Below, in pieces: positions 50,237-60,328 of a stretch of DNA of 64,000 bases (position 1 is the stretch's first letter; each line of letters begins with the position of its first letter). Under the pieces are notes generated by a model. That model was given only the letters and a program-made list of their open reading frames with translations, was not told the DNA's origin and searched no databases. A program made the position numbers and the translations under genes. Source of the stretch: Nautilus pompilius (taxonomy: Eukaryota > Mollusca > Cephalopoda > Nautilida > Nautilidae); the NCBI GenBank assembly GCA_018389105.1, contig JACATO010002139.1:213501-277500 (forward strand), given 5' to 3'.

Positions 50237-50816
50237 TATATCCACTGTTGGGTTGGTATGTACAAAGTGAGTCCTGATTTTGTGATCTTGAATGGAAGTT
50301 GGTAGATAAATGATACATGCAAAATGGAGGAACAAGACTGGCGATGTTGTTACTAAACTCTTAATGTTTTATTAATTGCTTCAGTTGCCTGTAGACCATT
50401 AGTCAGACTGTTTTGTCTTTCAGAATTGTTTATTGACGGTGCATCAGCCATCACTCTGTTGTCAGATTGTTTTTGACCATCCACAGTTGTTACGTATGGC
50501 CAATTCTACTGCACATCGATCCCATTTATTGAAATTGTCGTTTGCATCTTTTGATAGGTAAAATATTTGTGGCCTGATGTGTGAAGAGGTCACATCTAGG
50601 AAGAAATTACAGTGTTTAGAATGTTATTAAAACAGAAACATGCACATGTTTAATGCAAATATTTGTTGGTCATCTAAAAAAATAACAAAAGAAGAAAAGC
50701 AATCAGTCTAGACAAAAATGTTTTGCTTTTTTTTTTTTTTTGAAAATGGAAGATTAGTGATTTTTTTTTTTTAAATACTGATGTTTACAATGAGGGTGAT
50801 TGATAACCTTGGTAAA

Positions 50817-51064
50817 GGTGGGTAGAGCTGTGGTTATTTGCTAGGAAGAATTGTCAATCTTTCATTATGTGGGGGCCAAGCACACACAACTCTGGCAGGG
50901 AGATCCCTTCCACATTGTTTTAGATGTAGGAGAACCAACAATGGCCAGCAGTGAAGAAGACTAAAAAGAAACCATGCCAGGGAGGTATGCAAACCGACTT
51001 GGTTCTCTGAGCCCTCAACCTTACAGTTTCACTAGTCTACCAGTGGACACCGCACCACCATTAA
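50817..51064 (-). repeat. tRNA-derived SINE copy 6 (reverse)
   Basis: On the - strand the head is GGTGTCCACTGGTAGACTAG (A-box like), then GTTGAGGGCTCAG. The body is GCATACCTCCCTGGCATGG, TTTCTTTTTAGTC and TTCTCCTACATCTAAAA. The CATACCTCCC-GCATGG block is nearly the same as in copy 5. The ends are approximate. Confidence 0.75.
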
Positions 51065-51274
51065 TGGTTTACACACTGACTTTTGTCTGTGTGTGTGGTT
51101 CTCTTGATTTCTTTTTTTTTTTTTTGTATCACATTTTGATAGTTTTATTTTCAAATTCATTTAGAAAATTTATAACAAGAATATTGACAAAAACAATCCT
51201 CCACATGTTTCTCTCATTAGAATTTCATTTGACTACAGCTGATATTGTTATAAACTTTGGATACTAATCATGGC

Positions 51275-51308
51275 TGTGTGTGTGTGTGTGTGTGCGCGCG
51301 CGCGCGCT
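51275..51308. repeat. Compound TG-CG dinucleotide repeat
   Basis: About nine TG units pass directly into about seven CG units, an unbroken alternating purine-pyrimidine tract of about 34 bp. A CG run of this length is rare in this AT-rich window. Confidence 0.95.
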
Positions 51309-51868
51309 AATGTATCTCCTTTTGGAATTGAGATCAGTTGATGTTTGAGCAATATCTGATTCCCCTCTAGCAGAGAGATGAAATCTTTATGGTATAAACT
51401 ATGAATATGCTCTTAAACTCATGTTAGAAAAACTATTTCTTCCAACATTCTTATCTCTATTGAAAAAAAAAAAAAAAGCCAAATAATTTGATAATTTTGA
51501 AGCCAAACCGAACAGAGGGTTAACACAATGTGTGCTTGTTTGCTTGCTTGCCATGGTGGCAGCCGTATTTTGATTTTCCTGACATTTCTGGGGTGTCTTA
51601 CTAGTAACAGTAGTTTCTCTGTTTTGTACCAAATCAGTGCATCTCCTCCTGCTAGGTACTCTAGGTTTCCACCCACAGTAATTGGAAGAGTTTTATTAAG
51701 ATCTGTGCAAGGTCAGCTAATGATGGTGCAGATCATTATCAAACAAAGTTTAGTACCATTGTCATAATCATATTTCGTGGACAAAAGAGTTACATGGCCT
51801 TACATTTATAAAACAAGATTACCAATTACCTATTTTCTTTGTTTGCCACTGCTAAATACTATAAAGTA

Positions 51869-54511
51869 CCGTATTTTCATCTAAGTAACCCGTCCCCTGG
51901 TATACGCGCCGCACTGGAGAAAAAAGCACTTTAAGAAACTTTTAGGCACATATTGCCTCCATTCAGGTATACCTTGCAAACCAACTTTCCTTTCACCAGG
52001 AAACACACTGTCTCCATATTTCCCATAGCTGATTTGTTGCCTTTAAAGGCTAACGAGAAAATACAAGTTATAACTGTGGAAAATAAAAAGTTTACTTTAA
52101 ATGAATATCTTGATTATATGCTGTTATAACCGACCTGTTAAACTGTGATATCCCAGCTTTGACAGCATTATCAACTTATCAGATACTGTTTTTTAAGAAA
52201 TATGTTTTGTTTTTGCAAATAAAAAAATACATTTTTAAAATCTGTTTAAATCAGACTTTGTAGCATTTATCATTAAAAAAAAAACAAGATTTTCAACCTA
52301 CGCATACAGTGGATGGTGGTTCTGTGTGTGATCAAGCCCCACATTGCTGATAAGACCATCAGAGCCCATTCATTTTATTTGCTTTGCTGTAAATCCACAT
52401 GAATACTTGTAGTATTTTTCTATAGTCATGACATTGCTTTGTTTGAATTCTTGTATAGGTTTTCAATTTTCACAAAAAATATAAAAGTTTAAAAAAAACA
52501 ACTGATTTTTGCTTTATTAAAACATTTCATTGATGTATAAATACCTTGTTGGCTGTTGAATTTTATAAAGAATTTGTGCAGAATGTATTGCTGTAGAAAT
52601 TTTCTGTCCTACGATGTCTGCTGTCAATACTAGGGAGAAGAAATCAAAAGTTACAGAGTCAAATTCAAACTGAAAGTTTCTCAGTATACGAAAGAGCACA
52701 CCAATAGAGAAGTTGGTCATGTGTTTGAAGTGGATGAAAAATCGGAGAGAGAGTGGCAAAAGCAACAGCTAAAATTTTAAATAAAGCCCAAAAACTAAAT
52801 AACTCAGGAGGGGTTGATATGCAAAGTGGTTAGCATTGGAAGATCTAAAAGCTTGGGTTATATTATAGAGAGATGTGGGCCATTCAATATCCATGTCTCT
52901 ATCATGCCTTTGTATGGGAGGACCTTCATAGTTTCAAGTTCATGAAGCAAAAGGGACTTTCTGTTAGAGCCAGAACAACTGTTGGCCAAAAGCTACCCAT
53001 GGACTTGGAAGTTAAAGTGGAAAGCTGCTTGGAGTTTGTTGAAAAGTGGAAGGTATATTTGGACATCCATACACCATATTTCCTTGATAACATGGGCAAG
53101 GTTCCCGTCAGTTTTGATGCACTGCCATCAAGGACTGTTGAAACAAAAAACTCATTGACTGTCAATATCACGACTACAGGACATGTAAAAACAAATTTCA
53201 TCATTGCATTGTTCTGCCTTGATGATGAAACCAAGGTCAAGCTGATGGTCATCATCAAAAGATAAACACTGCCCAAAAAGAATTTCCCTACTGGTGTTTT
53301 TGTGAGGGTGAACAAAAAACAGGTTGGATGAATGAGGATGAAATGAAAGAGTGGGCTGAAAAATGCTAATGGTGGCAACCAGAAACCTTTGTAAAAAGAA
53401 ATTGCCCTTGGTATTTGACTCTGTCAGCCCATGTGCAACTCTGCTAAGAAGAAATTGAAAAAAAATAACACTGAAATAGCTGTGATTCCTCGATTGCTGG
53501 CTCACAAAGAAACTGCTGCCACTTGACCTCACTATAAACAGTTGTTCAAACTGAAAATCTGTGAATATTGGGGAAAATGGATGACAAAGGGCCTGCAAAA
53601 ATATGCAGCCTCAGGGAAAATGAAAAGGATCAGTTATGCTGAATTTTGTCATTTGGTTGTAGAAGCATGGAATGCTGTCAAAGTATCAACCATTCTGAAT
53701 GCTTTTAAGAAATGTAGGCTGACTTCTAGAGAAGAGTGGGGTGAGAGAAATGACGATGTACACTTGCTGCCTCAGAACTTTATTCAGCTGTTCCATAGTG
53801 ACACACAAGATGAGGACTTCGACAACTTTACTGAAGACTGTTTACTGTTAGCTTTGATTTAAACAAAACAGTAGCAAGTTGTTGACATATATTTTTGTTT
53901 GGAAAATGCTTTTATTTGGCAAACTAACATTACTCTGTTTTAATTTAATAACCTTCTGTTGCTATACACTGTAAAGGGAAAACTACTTATTCGGAAGAAA
54001 TAGCATTGTTTATTAAAGTCATATAATTAGTTACTTTAAAATTAGACTTATTTGTAACCTGTGTAAAAGTATTGTTATTAAAAATATTAAGATTAAATTT
54101 ACAACAAAAAACTTGTATCTTGTTAAGAATTTAACTCAGTCCCCTGTTTTTATGTCATGTGGTGATGTCAATCACAGGTTAAAGCTTATGGAGATCATTA
54201 GGACATGCTGAAACTGAGACCACCTCATTTTTGAATCTGTGAGCAACTAGTTAGATCGTAATTGTAATGTATTCAGATAATGATAAATACAGTAAAAATA
54301 TTCATGTTTATGTTATGTCTTTTGATCAGAGAATTACTGTGAATAAGACGCATGTTTTTATCGGCTGACTGATGAATATTTGGTATAGAAAATTACTGAT
54401 TTCAATCTTAAAACAAATGCTATATAACTCGCACACAAATATACCTTGCAGTTGAAACTTTTAAAAACTAGTTTAACACACAGCTCACAAGTTATTTGCA
54501 TGAAAATACAG
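51869..54511 (+). mobile_element. pogo/Tigger-like transposon with TA-flanked inverted ends (pogo 2, 2643 bp)
   Basis: TA at 51867-51868 and 54512-54513 flanks the element. The left end CCGTATTTTCATCTAAGTAA and the reverse complement of the right end, CTGTATTTTCATGCAAATAA, match at 16 of the first 20 positions, consistent with pogo-type ends and TA target use. The coding remnant lies inside at about 52614-53861, with long non-coding flanks. Parts of the right flank (a GAATAAGACGCATG motif near 54340) resemble internal copies of such ends. Confidence 0.8.
52614..53861 (+). pseudogene. Broken pogo-family transposase 2
   Basis: An ATG at 52614 opens MSAVNTREKKSKVTESNSN. After a shift the DNA-binding part reads HTNREVGHVFEVDEKSEREW. 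A second helix region (DLKAWV near 52840; GLSVRARTTVGQKLP at 52950) precedes the DDE domain. There FLDNMGKVPVSFDALPSRTV stands where relatives have NMDEVP, so the first catalytic Asp is Gly and the next Glu is Lys. Next come TTTGHVKTNFIIAL, VFDSVSPCATL with the second Asp (near 53410), and LPLDLTIN with the third (near 53525). The last frame (53542-53861) gives WMTKGLQKYAASGKMKRISY and an acidic end. It is disabled by stops, shifts and the lost Asp. Confidence 0.85.
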
Positions 54512-55038
54512 TAGATTTCATTCTATAACAAATTAATGCTATGAAATATTGTTAAGTAGGCACACACAAAAACAAAACAAAAGTGTACATAGTAGAGCAT
54601 AAAACTGGTATATTGACTTTTAGATCTATAGTATCTTGAAAGTTTTTGTTGCATCTTATACTAGAAAATCAGTAAGTGATACACCTTTCTTTCTCAGTGA
54701 CTCAGAAGGTTGTAGGATTGACATCCAGTTTCCCTGATATGCAGAAAAACTGAAAAGGAGTCAGCAGCCTTACATAAATAGCATAACAGGCTCTAAACTC
54801 TTTATTTGAAGTGAAAGATTCTTTTGGTGGTCATATGATACAACTTTGTATTCATATGTATATTGTCAGACTTCTGAAAAGGGACTAGAGCATAACTGTT
54901 TGTTCAGGTTGTAGATAAGGGATAGATAGAAGAAATAAAAATAGTTTCTAAAATGTAATAAACAAGAGTTTTTTATGTCATATATGTAACTGAAGATTGA
55001 AATGTAAGCTGAATTTTTTATGCATCCTTGTATTTCAG

Positions 55039-55139
55039 AGTAATTGTTACACTGTTGAAGGTGTGGATGAAGATCATGAGTTTGCACGACTGAAACAATC
55101 AATGGAGATGGTAGGATTTTCTACAGAAAGACAGAAAAG
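55039..55139 (+). CDS. Myosin IX, coding exon 5
   Basis: This 101-nt exon follows TATTTCAG and ends at AAAAG|GTAAAA. It encodes residues 370-402 and starts Arg403. It contains YTVEGVDEDHEFARL and MEMVGFS, which match the conserved GEDLKHDFERL...AMEMVGF segment of class IX heads. The join to exon 4 is in phase. As I recall the families, human MYO9A has extra residues at this junction and MYO9B does not. This gene lacks them as spliced here, although a small alternative exon in the 17-kb intron cannot be excluded by eye. Confidence 0.92.
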
Positions 55140-55956
55140 GTAAAAAAAAATATTTTTATTGATACAGTGAATTTTCTATGGAAAGGAGAGCATCAGGAAG
55201 ATTATTTTGATATTTAAAAATTAATTACTAGAAAATAGTATATAATATGACAGGAATTCTATTTAGGATATAAAGTTACCATATTTGCATTAAATGCTAT
55301 TTATTATTGTATTTTGTTTTCAGCAACCAAATATTCAGTGTAATAGCTTTTAGAAAATCATTTTTGCATCATTTGGACTTTCTTTGCTTTAAAAAGCAAA
55401 CAAATTAATTCATATTTTTTAAATATTTTGAGTATTTAGTTGATGAAGCTTGGTGTGGACTGTTCGAATCTTACAAGGGGCTGTCAGGGTAATAAACAAT
55501 TTTGACCGGGATTTAGGTGATAGGTTTGAAAACAACAATCTCCAAACCTATATTAAAAATTCTGAATGATGATCATTTGAGAAAGAGGTTAGGTTGGTTT
55601 GTTTTTTCATCTCATAGTGGGTAGGTCCACTCGAAGGATCATCTTGCTGTGTATTCCTAGAAAACTTGAAAGCTCATATACTTGTAAGCAATACGTTGAA
55701 ATACACAAATGGGGTCAAAGTATTGATGATGCTAATATAGAAAATATCATTCAAAAAAGAGTTTGTTTATTATTGTAATGTATAAAATAGACAGCAAGAA
55801 TTACTAGGAAAGATTTATGGTTATACCAGTTAAAGCATAAAAGGAATTTTACTTTTGTTTTAATTGCAACTGACTTGTTTTTGTTGTTTGGTTAATTTAC
55901 GTTGGAAAAGCCTCCTACTTCATGTACATTTATTTGTTCATTTTATTTAATTTTAG
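55140..55956 (+). other. Myosin IX intron 5 (0.8 kb)
   Basis: GTAAAA...TTTTAG, interrupting Arg403 after its second base. It is the shortest intron seen here. It is AT-rich with no recognised repeat or gene. Confidence 0.85.
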
Positions 55957-56011
55957 GATATTTTCAGTTTTGTCTGCTGTACTACATCTAGGAAATGTGG
56001 AATTTAAAAAG
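55957..56011 (+). CDS. Myosin IX, coding exon 6
   Basis: This is a 55-nt exon after AATTTTAG, ending AAAAAG|GTAATG. One base completes Arg403 and it encodes residues 404-421, with the myosin hallmark IFSVLSAVLHLGNVEF. This matches the IF.LLSAILHLGN segment found in nearly every myosin head. It is too short to be called by ORF length, but both splice sites and the homology agree. Confidence 0.93.
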
Positions 56012-56260
56012 GTAATGCTGTTTGTTTTTTGTTTTACTGTTCTGAGTAGCTCCATGACCATCACTGCTCGTTACCATAAGTTTGTATAGTTATAAAAAGT
56101 CTAGATATTCTGCAGACATGTAGAGAAGTCTGGGACAAGAATCAATGGATAAACTGCAGAAAATCTTTTTTTTTTTTTTTTTTTGTAAACTCATAACTAT
56201 AAGACTTGGTGACCAGAAACTTATGAAGCAGTAATTACAAATTCTCAGATAGTTTTTAAA

Positions 56261-56460
56261 ACCAGCAACCATATCTTCTGGGGCAGAGTCCCTCAGGTTA
56301 GGGACCATATCCTATTTGGTCAAGTTCATTAAACTAGCAACCATATCTTCTGTGGCAGAGTCCCTTAGTTTATGGACCATATCCTCCTTGGCCATTCTCC
56401 TTAAATTAGCAACCATATCCTCTTTGGCTATTTCCTTAAACTAGTGACCATATCCTCTGA
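56261..56460. repeat. Minisatellite with 72-bp (2 x 36) units
   Basis: Unit 1 is 56261-56332 and unit 2 is 56333-56404, both 72 bp. Each begins A-C-(C/T)-AGCAACCATATCTTCTG and has a second GGACCATATCCT half-way. A 35-bp half unit (56405-56439) and a partial unit (56440-56460) follow. Each 72-bp unit is thus a dimer of a roughly 36-bp motif centred on ACCATATCCTCTTTGGC. Confidence 0.9.
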
Positions 56461-57349
56461 CTCTTTTAAATCTAATGTTTCTACTTGTCAATTGTGGTTC
56501 CACAGGCCTGAGTTCAATCCATGGAAATTGTGATTTACATGATTTATAGATAAGTAGATAAGAAAAATTTATTCTTATATATTTGTGTAAGAATTAACTA
56601 ATTTCTTTAATTAGCAGTTGGTGTTTATTTTAGACAAACGCTAGAAAGTTGTATGCTAACTTACATAATATCTTCACTTGTCTATGGCATTCAATGAAGA
56701 AAAGAGAAAATAAAATGTACAATGTTTGAATAAAGTCTCAACTACTGATTATTACTTTCAGAATGTAAATTTGATACAAAAAAAAATATAACTCAAATAT
56801 TAATAATAATTAGTAATATATTGCTTGTGTTCCTGGTGTCTGCACATCAAAGATAAATTCTGAGGCTATCAACAGTTTTAATTTGAACATTATTTGTATG
56901 TTTATGTGCACATAGTGTAGAATTCAGAAATAAACAAAGAGTTAATTTCCTAAGTTTATTGCTTGCTTTCTTGGATTATATTGGTCTTTCCATGAGAAAA
57001 TTAACCAAGGTCTTACATAAATCAATTTTTCCATCTCATCATATCTAGTACAACTAAAACACTGCTTTGAATGATTTATATCTTAAAAAGGTATTGTAAC
57101 TCTCTGCCATACTTGTATCTAGGAAATATTTCTCACTATTTTTATAATTGTGTTCAAGAATTATTAGCCATTGCTTCAATATTATATTAGTCACGGTTCA
57201 TTTATAACAAGACTTTAAAATGTTGAATACTTTTTAAATATTTATTAGTATTTATAATTATTTTAATTTTGATTTTAGTTAGTTATCATGTGATGCTTTA
57301 GTTGTTGGAATGGTAAAAAATTTTATTAACTAAAAAAATAAATAAATGA

Positions 57350-57366
57350 GAGAAAGAGAGAGAGAT
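57350..57366. repeat. GA-rich microsatellite
   Basis: A short GAGA run after an AAAT tract. Confidence 0.75.
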
Positions 57367-58369
57367 CAATCATGTTTGCATAAATTACTATGCATGATCC
57401 AGTTCTATTAAATTTGTTAGCATTTTCTTTTATTAAAAAGTCTTCATTAATTATCATGTTCATAGTTTTGGTGATACTGCAGCTTGTAAGTCTCAGAAGC
57501 AGGGACTTATTTGAAAGAGGAGTATCTGCAGATAACCATATTTTGGAGGTTATGGAAAATCTGAACAAATGTAAAGCTTCAAAAGATCACAAAACTTTGC
57601 TTCTTAGAACTAGAAACTTGAAGACATTAGACTTCATAAATTTTTTGATATTTCAAAGGTATGCTTGCTGCAGAGTTTCCCACAACACCATGTTTTACCC
57701 TGTTGCTAAAGAAAATACAATATACTGTATATTGAGCAAGATAGACTTTGAAGTTATTCATCTCTTCCTTGTCTCTACAAGGTTTAATATATTTTGGCCA
57801 TGACATTAAAATCAAGGAAGTCAGATTTCAAAAATTTTTTCTCACTGAACTTTTATGTCCAATGAGATCGTGCACATGTTATTGTAATGGGGAAAATATA
57901 GCAACTGTTGCTAAATGTTGTATCATAACACCACACCTAAGTGTTCTTAACTGAACTACTTTCAGTTATTTACATGTTATTAATGTATCAGATTATATTT
58001 CTTTCTTGCTAAAACAAATTAAAATTGTAATATAATAATTTAGAAAAAAACAATTTACAATTAAAAAAATAAATCTAACTTTTAAAAAAAAACCACAAAT
58101 ATTTATTATTTATGTATGTTTATTTGTTGATTTTAAGTGATTGTTTTTTTTTCTTCATGTTTTTTGTGCTTTTTTTGAGTTCATTTACCATTTACTTTGC
58201 TGTTTAAATGAAGATGGGGTGAAAGAGTTGGCAATAGGTATGTGGTGCCCTGCCTTAGTTATTCATTTGTTATTGTAGTCTGTTAGTTTGTTGTTGGAAT
58301 GAAAAATCACAACTGGTAGAGGGAAATTATTTATCTTAGTATGCTGTTGAGCTTCTATCCTATTTAACA

Positions 58370-59010
58370 TTAAATCAGTGGCCTAGTTCATGTTCCTCTG
58401 TGTCCAGTTAGAGCTTTCTTTAATTCTATCATACTGGTTCCTCTCAGTTAAAGATCCAGATGCTTCCACATGCACTTAATTGGATTCATACCAAAACCTT
58501 GGATTACCCAGGGAAGAAGCTTGAATACTTTGATTTCCTTTTCAGACTGTTGTCATATGAAATGTGTGGCATTTTGTGTCGTTCTTATGAAGAATATGGT
58601 CATTGAATCTCAGTATATGTCTTGTTAATACAGTGATAGGGCACTGTTCTTTTACTGCTAGATTGAGATGTTCTTTGACAGATACCAATTCTGTTTTTCT
58701 ACCATATCAGATATCAGCCCATACCATGACATTGCTCCCCTCATATCTGACCATGGGCTAAAGACAGTGGGATTGAAGGTCTTTAATTATGTCTTCAAAC
58801 CCAAGGAGAGCCTTCAGATGTGAATTGTTGAAATTTATTTGAGAAGAGTACATGTTGCCAATATTTGAAATATTCCTGTTGGCCAGAAGGAACTTTCAAC
58901 ATGCCTCTCCTCTCACTTTCTAGTCTTGTTGATGGAGTTGCTTTTGAACTGTTATTTGGTTCATTTTCACAAGAGAATCTTGATGGCGAGTAAATAACGT
59001 TCTTTTTATG
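58370..59010 (-). pseudogene. Decayed Tc1-like transposase remnant in intron 6
   Basis: On the - strand the pieces run in the expected order: SNFNNSHLKALLGF, then EGSNVMVWADI (near 58735), a worn stretch where the second Asp should be (LHKNDTKCHTFHMT, near 58580), and MNPIKCMWKHLDL (near 58480) in place of the DLNPIE-W motif. The catalytic Glu is Lys. The order and spacing support a Tc1-type DDE domain; the sequence is unlike families A/B and C. No ends were found. Confidence 0.65.
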
Positions 59011-59653
59011 GTCTCACAAGTGAAAGTTTAAGCTACTTTGGTGCAGCAGCATTTGTATCTGAACTTTTCAATAATATTGAACAGTGCTATGAGCATTGAT
59101 TCTGGCTATGCTTTGAACATCCTATGGCATAATTTTGGATTATTATCATGGGATCTGATGGTTTTGGTATTTACTGGTAGCACAGAAGAGGTAGATGGTG
59201 AAAAGGAAATACTGAAAAACTGTGGCATGTCTTTGGCTCTTATTTTTGATATTTTCATTTAGATTTTCTCTTTAATTTCATTCTTAACCATCAATCAACA
59301 TTAGGAGAATTAGATTTACTGAGATAATAAGTTAAAACAAAACAAACAAAAACTTAAAATATGTAGCAATTAGACAAAAAGAACAGTGTGCATGCGCACG
59401 CCTGCCAGTGCCAAAGATGGGAGTGTATTCATGTAACTTCATTACAGTGAAAGTGGCTCGTTGCATAAATGCAGTCATTTTAATTTCTGTGCTCTGGCAG
59501 CTAAAGTCCTTTCATTTTCATTCCAGGGACATCTATGAATATTTTACCTGTGATCTCATGAATCTAAATGTTTGTTTACTGTTTCTGTCTGACCTGGATA
59601 TGCTTGAGCTGTGCCTCTGGAAACAATTCTTTTACTAGTTTCGTTTGTTTCAG

Positions 59654-59731
59654 AAGGGTGAACTCCATCATGACGAATCAGTTGTTGTAAAGGATGAGCA
59701 TACAATCAATGTGATTTCATCTCTCTTAAAG
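59654..59731 (+). CDS. Myosin IX, coding exon 7
   Basis: This 78-nt, in-phase exon follows GTTTCAG and ends TTAAAG|GTAAAC. It encodes residues 422-447, KGELHHDESVVVKDEH and then INVISSLLK. It fills the variable stretch between LHLGN and the LL-VK helix that opens exon 8, where vertebrate class IX heads read SELLEVK or SQLLKVK. Both flanking introns fall between codons. Confidence 0.88.
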
Positions 59732-60328
59732 GTAAACTGAGGCTACTATCTTTATATGCTATTGTGCCCAGATTTTTTTTAAAGACCATAATACTACTGT
59801 ATATTCAAATGCCATAGGTGATAGATGTCTGTGTATATAATTTTTCCTCACCAACCCCCACTTTTATTCTCAAAGTATTGGAACTTAATTTAACTAAATT
59901 TTTAAAAAATATATTTATAGTAAAAATTCCCCTCAAAAAGATGTCATATGTTTTGTATGATCCATTTAAATATATATATTGTTTTATGATAACATTTTTA
60001 ATAGAGCAGCATTAACTCCTTTTGACAGTTTTATAAAAGGCAGTTTGTACTTATATTTTCTATCTTTTTTCCTTTTCTCTATTTTCTGCATAATTCCTGG
60101 CTTTTACTTAACTCATTTGTGTTTTTTTTCCTTTAGTTTCTCAGAAGGAAAAAAAATCATTGCACTTCCAGAGATAATGCTCTAAAAAATCCATGCATAT
60201 TTCTTTGCTTTTATGATTTCCTTCTGATTTCAAGGATGAATTTCTAAAGATTTGATAGCCTTGAAGACATTGAAATCATAATAGTCTTTTAAAAACTTTT
60301 TTTAAAAAAGGGGGGTAAAATTTATATA

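Larger units (their letters stand above)
37737..55038 (+). other. Myosin IX intron 4 (17.3 kb)
   Basis: GTATGG...TTTCAG, phase 0. It contains a Penelope-like element split by a hAT element (about 38.56-43.6 kb), a - strand Tc1-like element (48684-50236), a reverse SINE (about 50.8-51.06 kb), a TG/CG repeat (51275-51308) and a TA-flanked pogo element (51869-54511). The 43.7-48.6 kb stretch is AT-rich, with a GA repeat near 45.73 kb and a GT repeat near 47.0 kb and nothing else I can name. Confidence 0.85.
56012..59653 (+). other. Myosin IX intron 6 (3.6 kb)
   Basis: GTAATG...TTTCAG, phase 0. It contains a minisatellite with 72-bp units (56261-56460), a GA repeat near 57.35 kb and a decayed - strand Tc1 remnant (about 58.37-59.0 kb). 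A 137-codon ORF at 57390-57803 has no recognisable motif. Confidence 0.85.

Noticed and set aside
54700-54790. tRNA- or SINE-like fragment
   Set aside because: Only a weak resemblance to a tRNA head; none of the shared SINE body blocks is present.
57390-57803. 137-codon ORF in intron 6
   Set aside because: Composition fits translated AT-rich intron; no motif and an overlapping ORF on the other strand.
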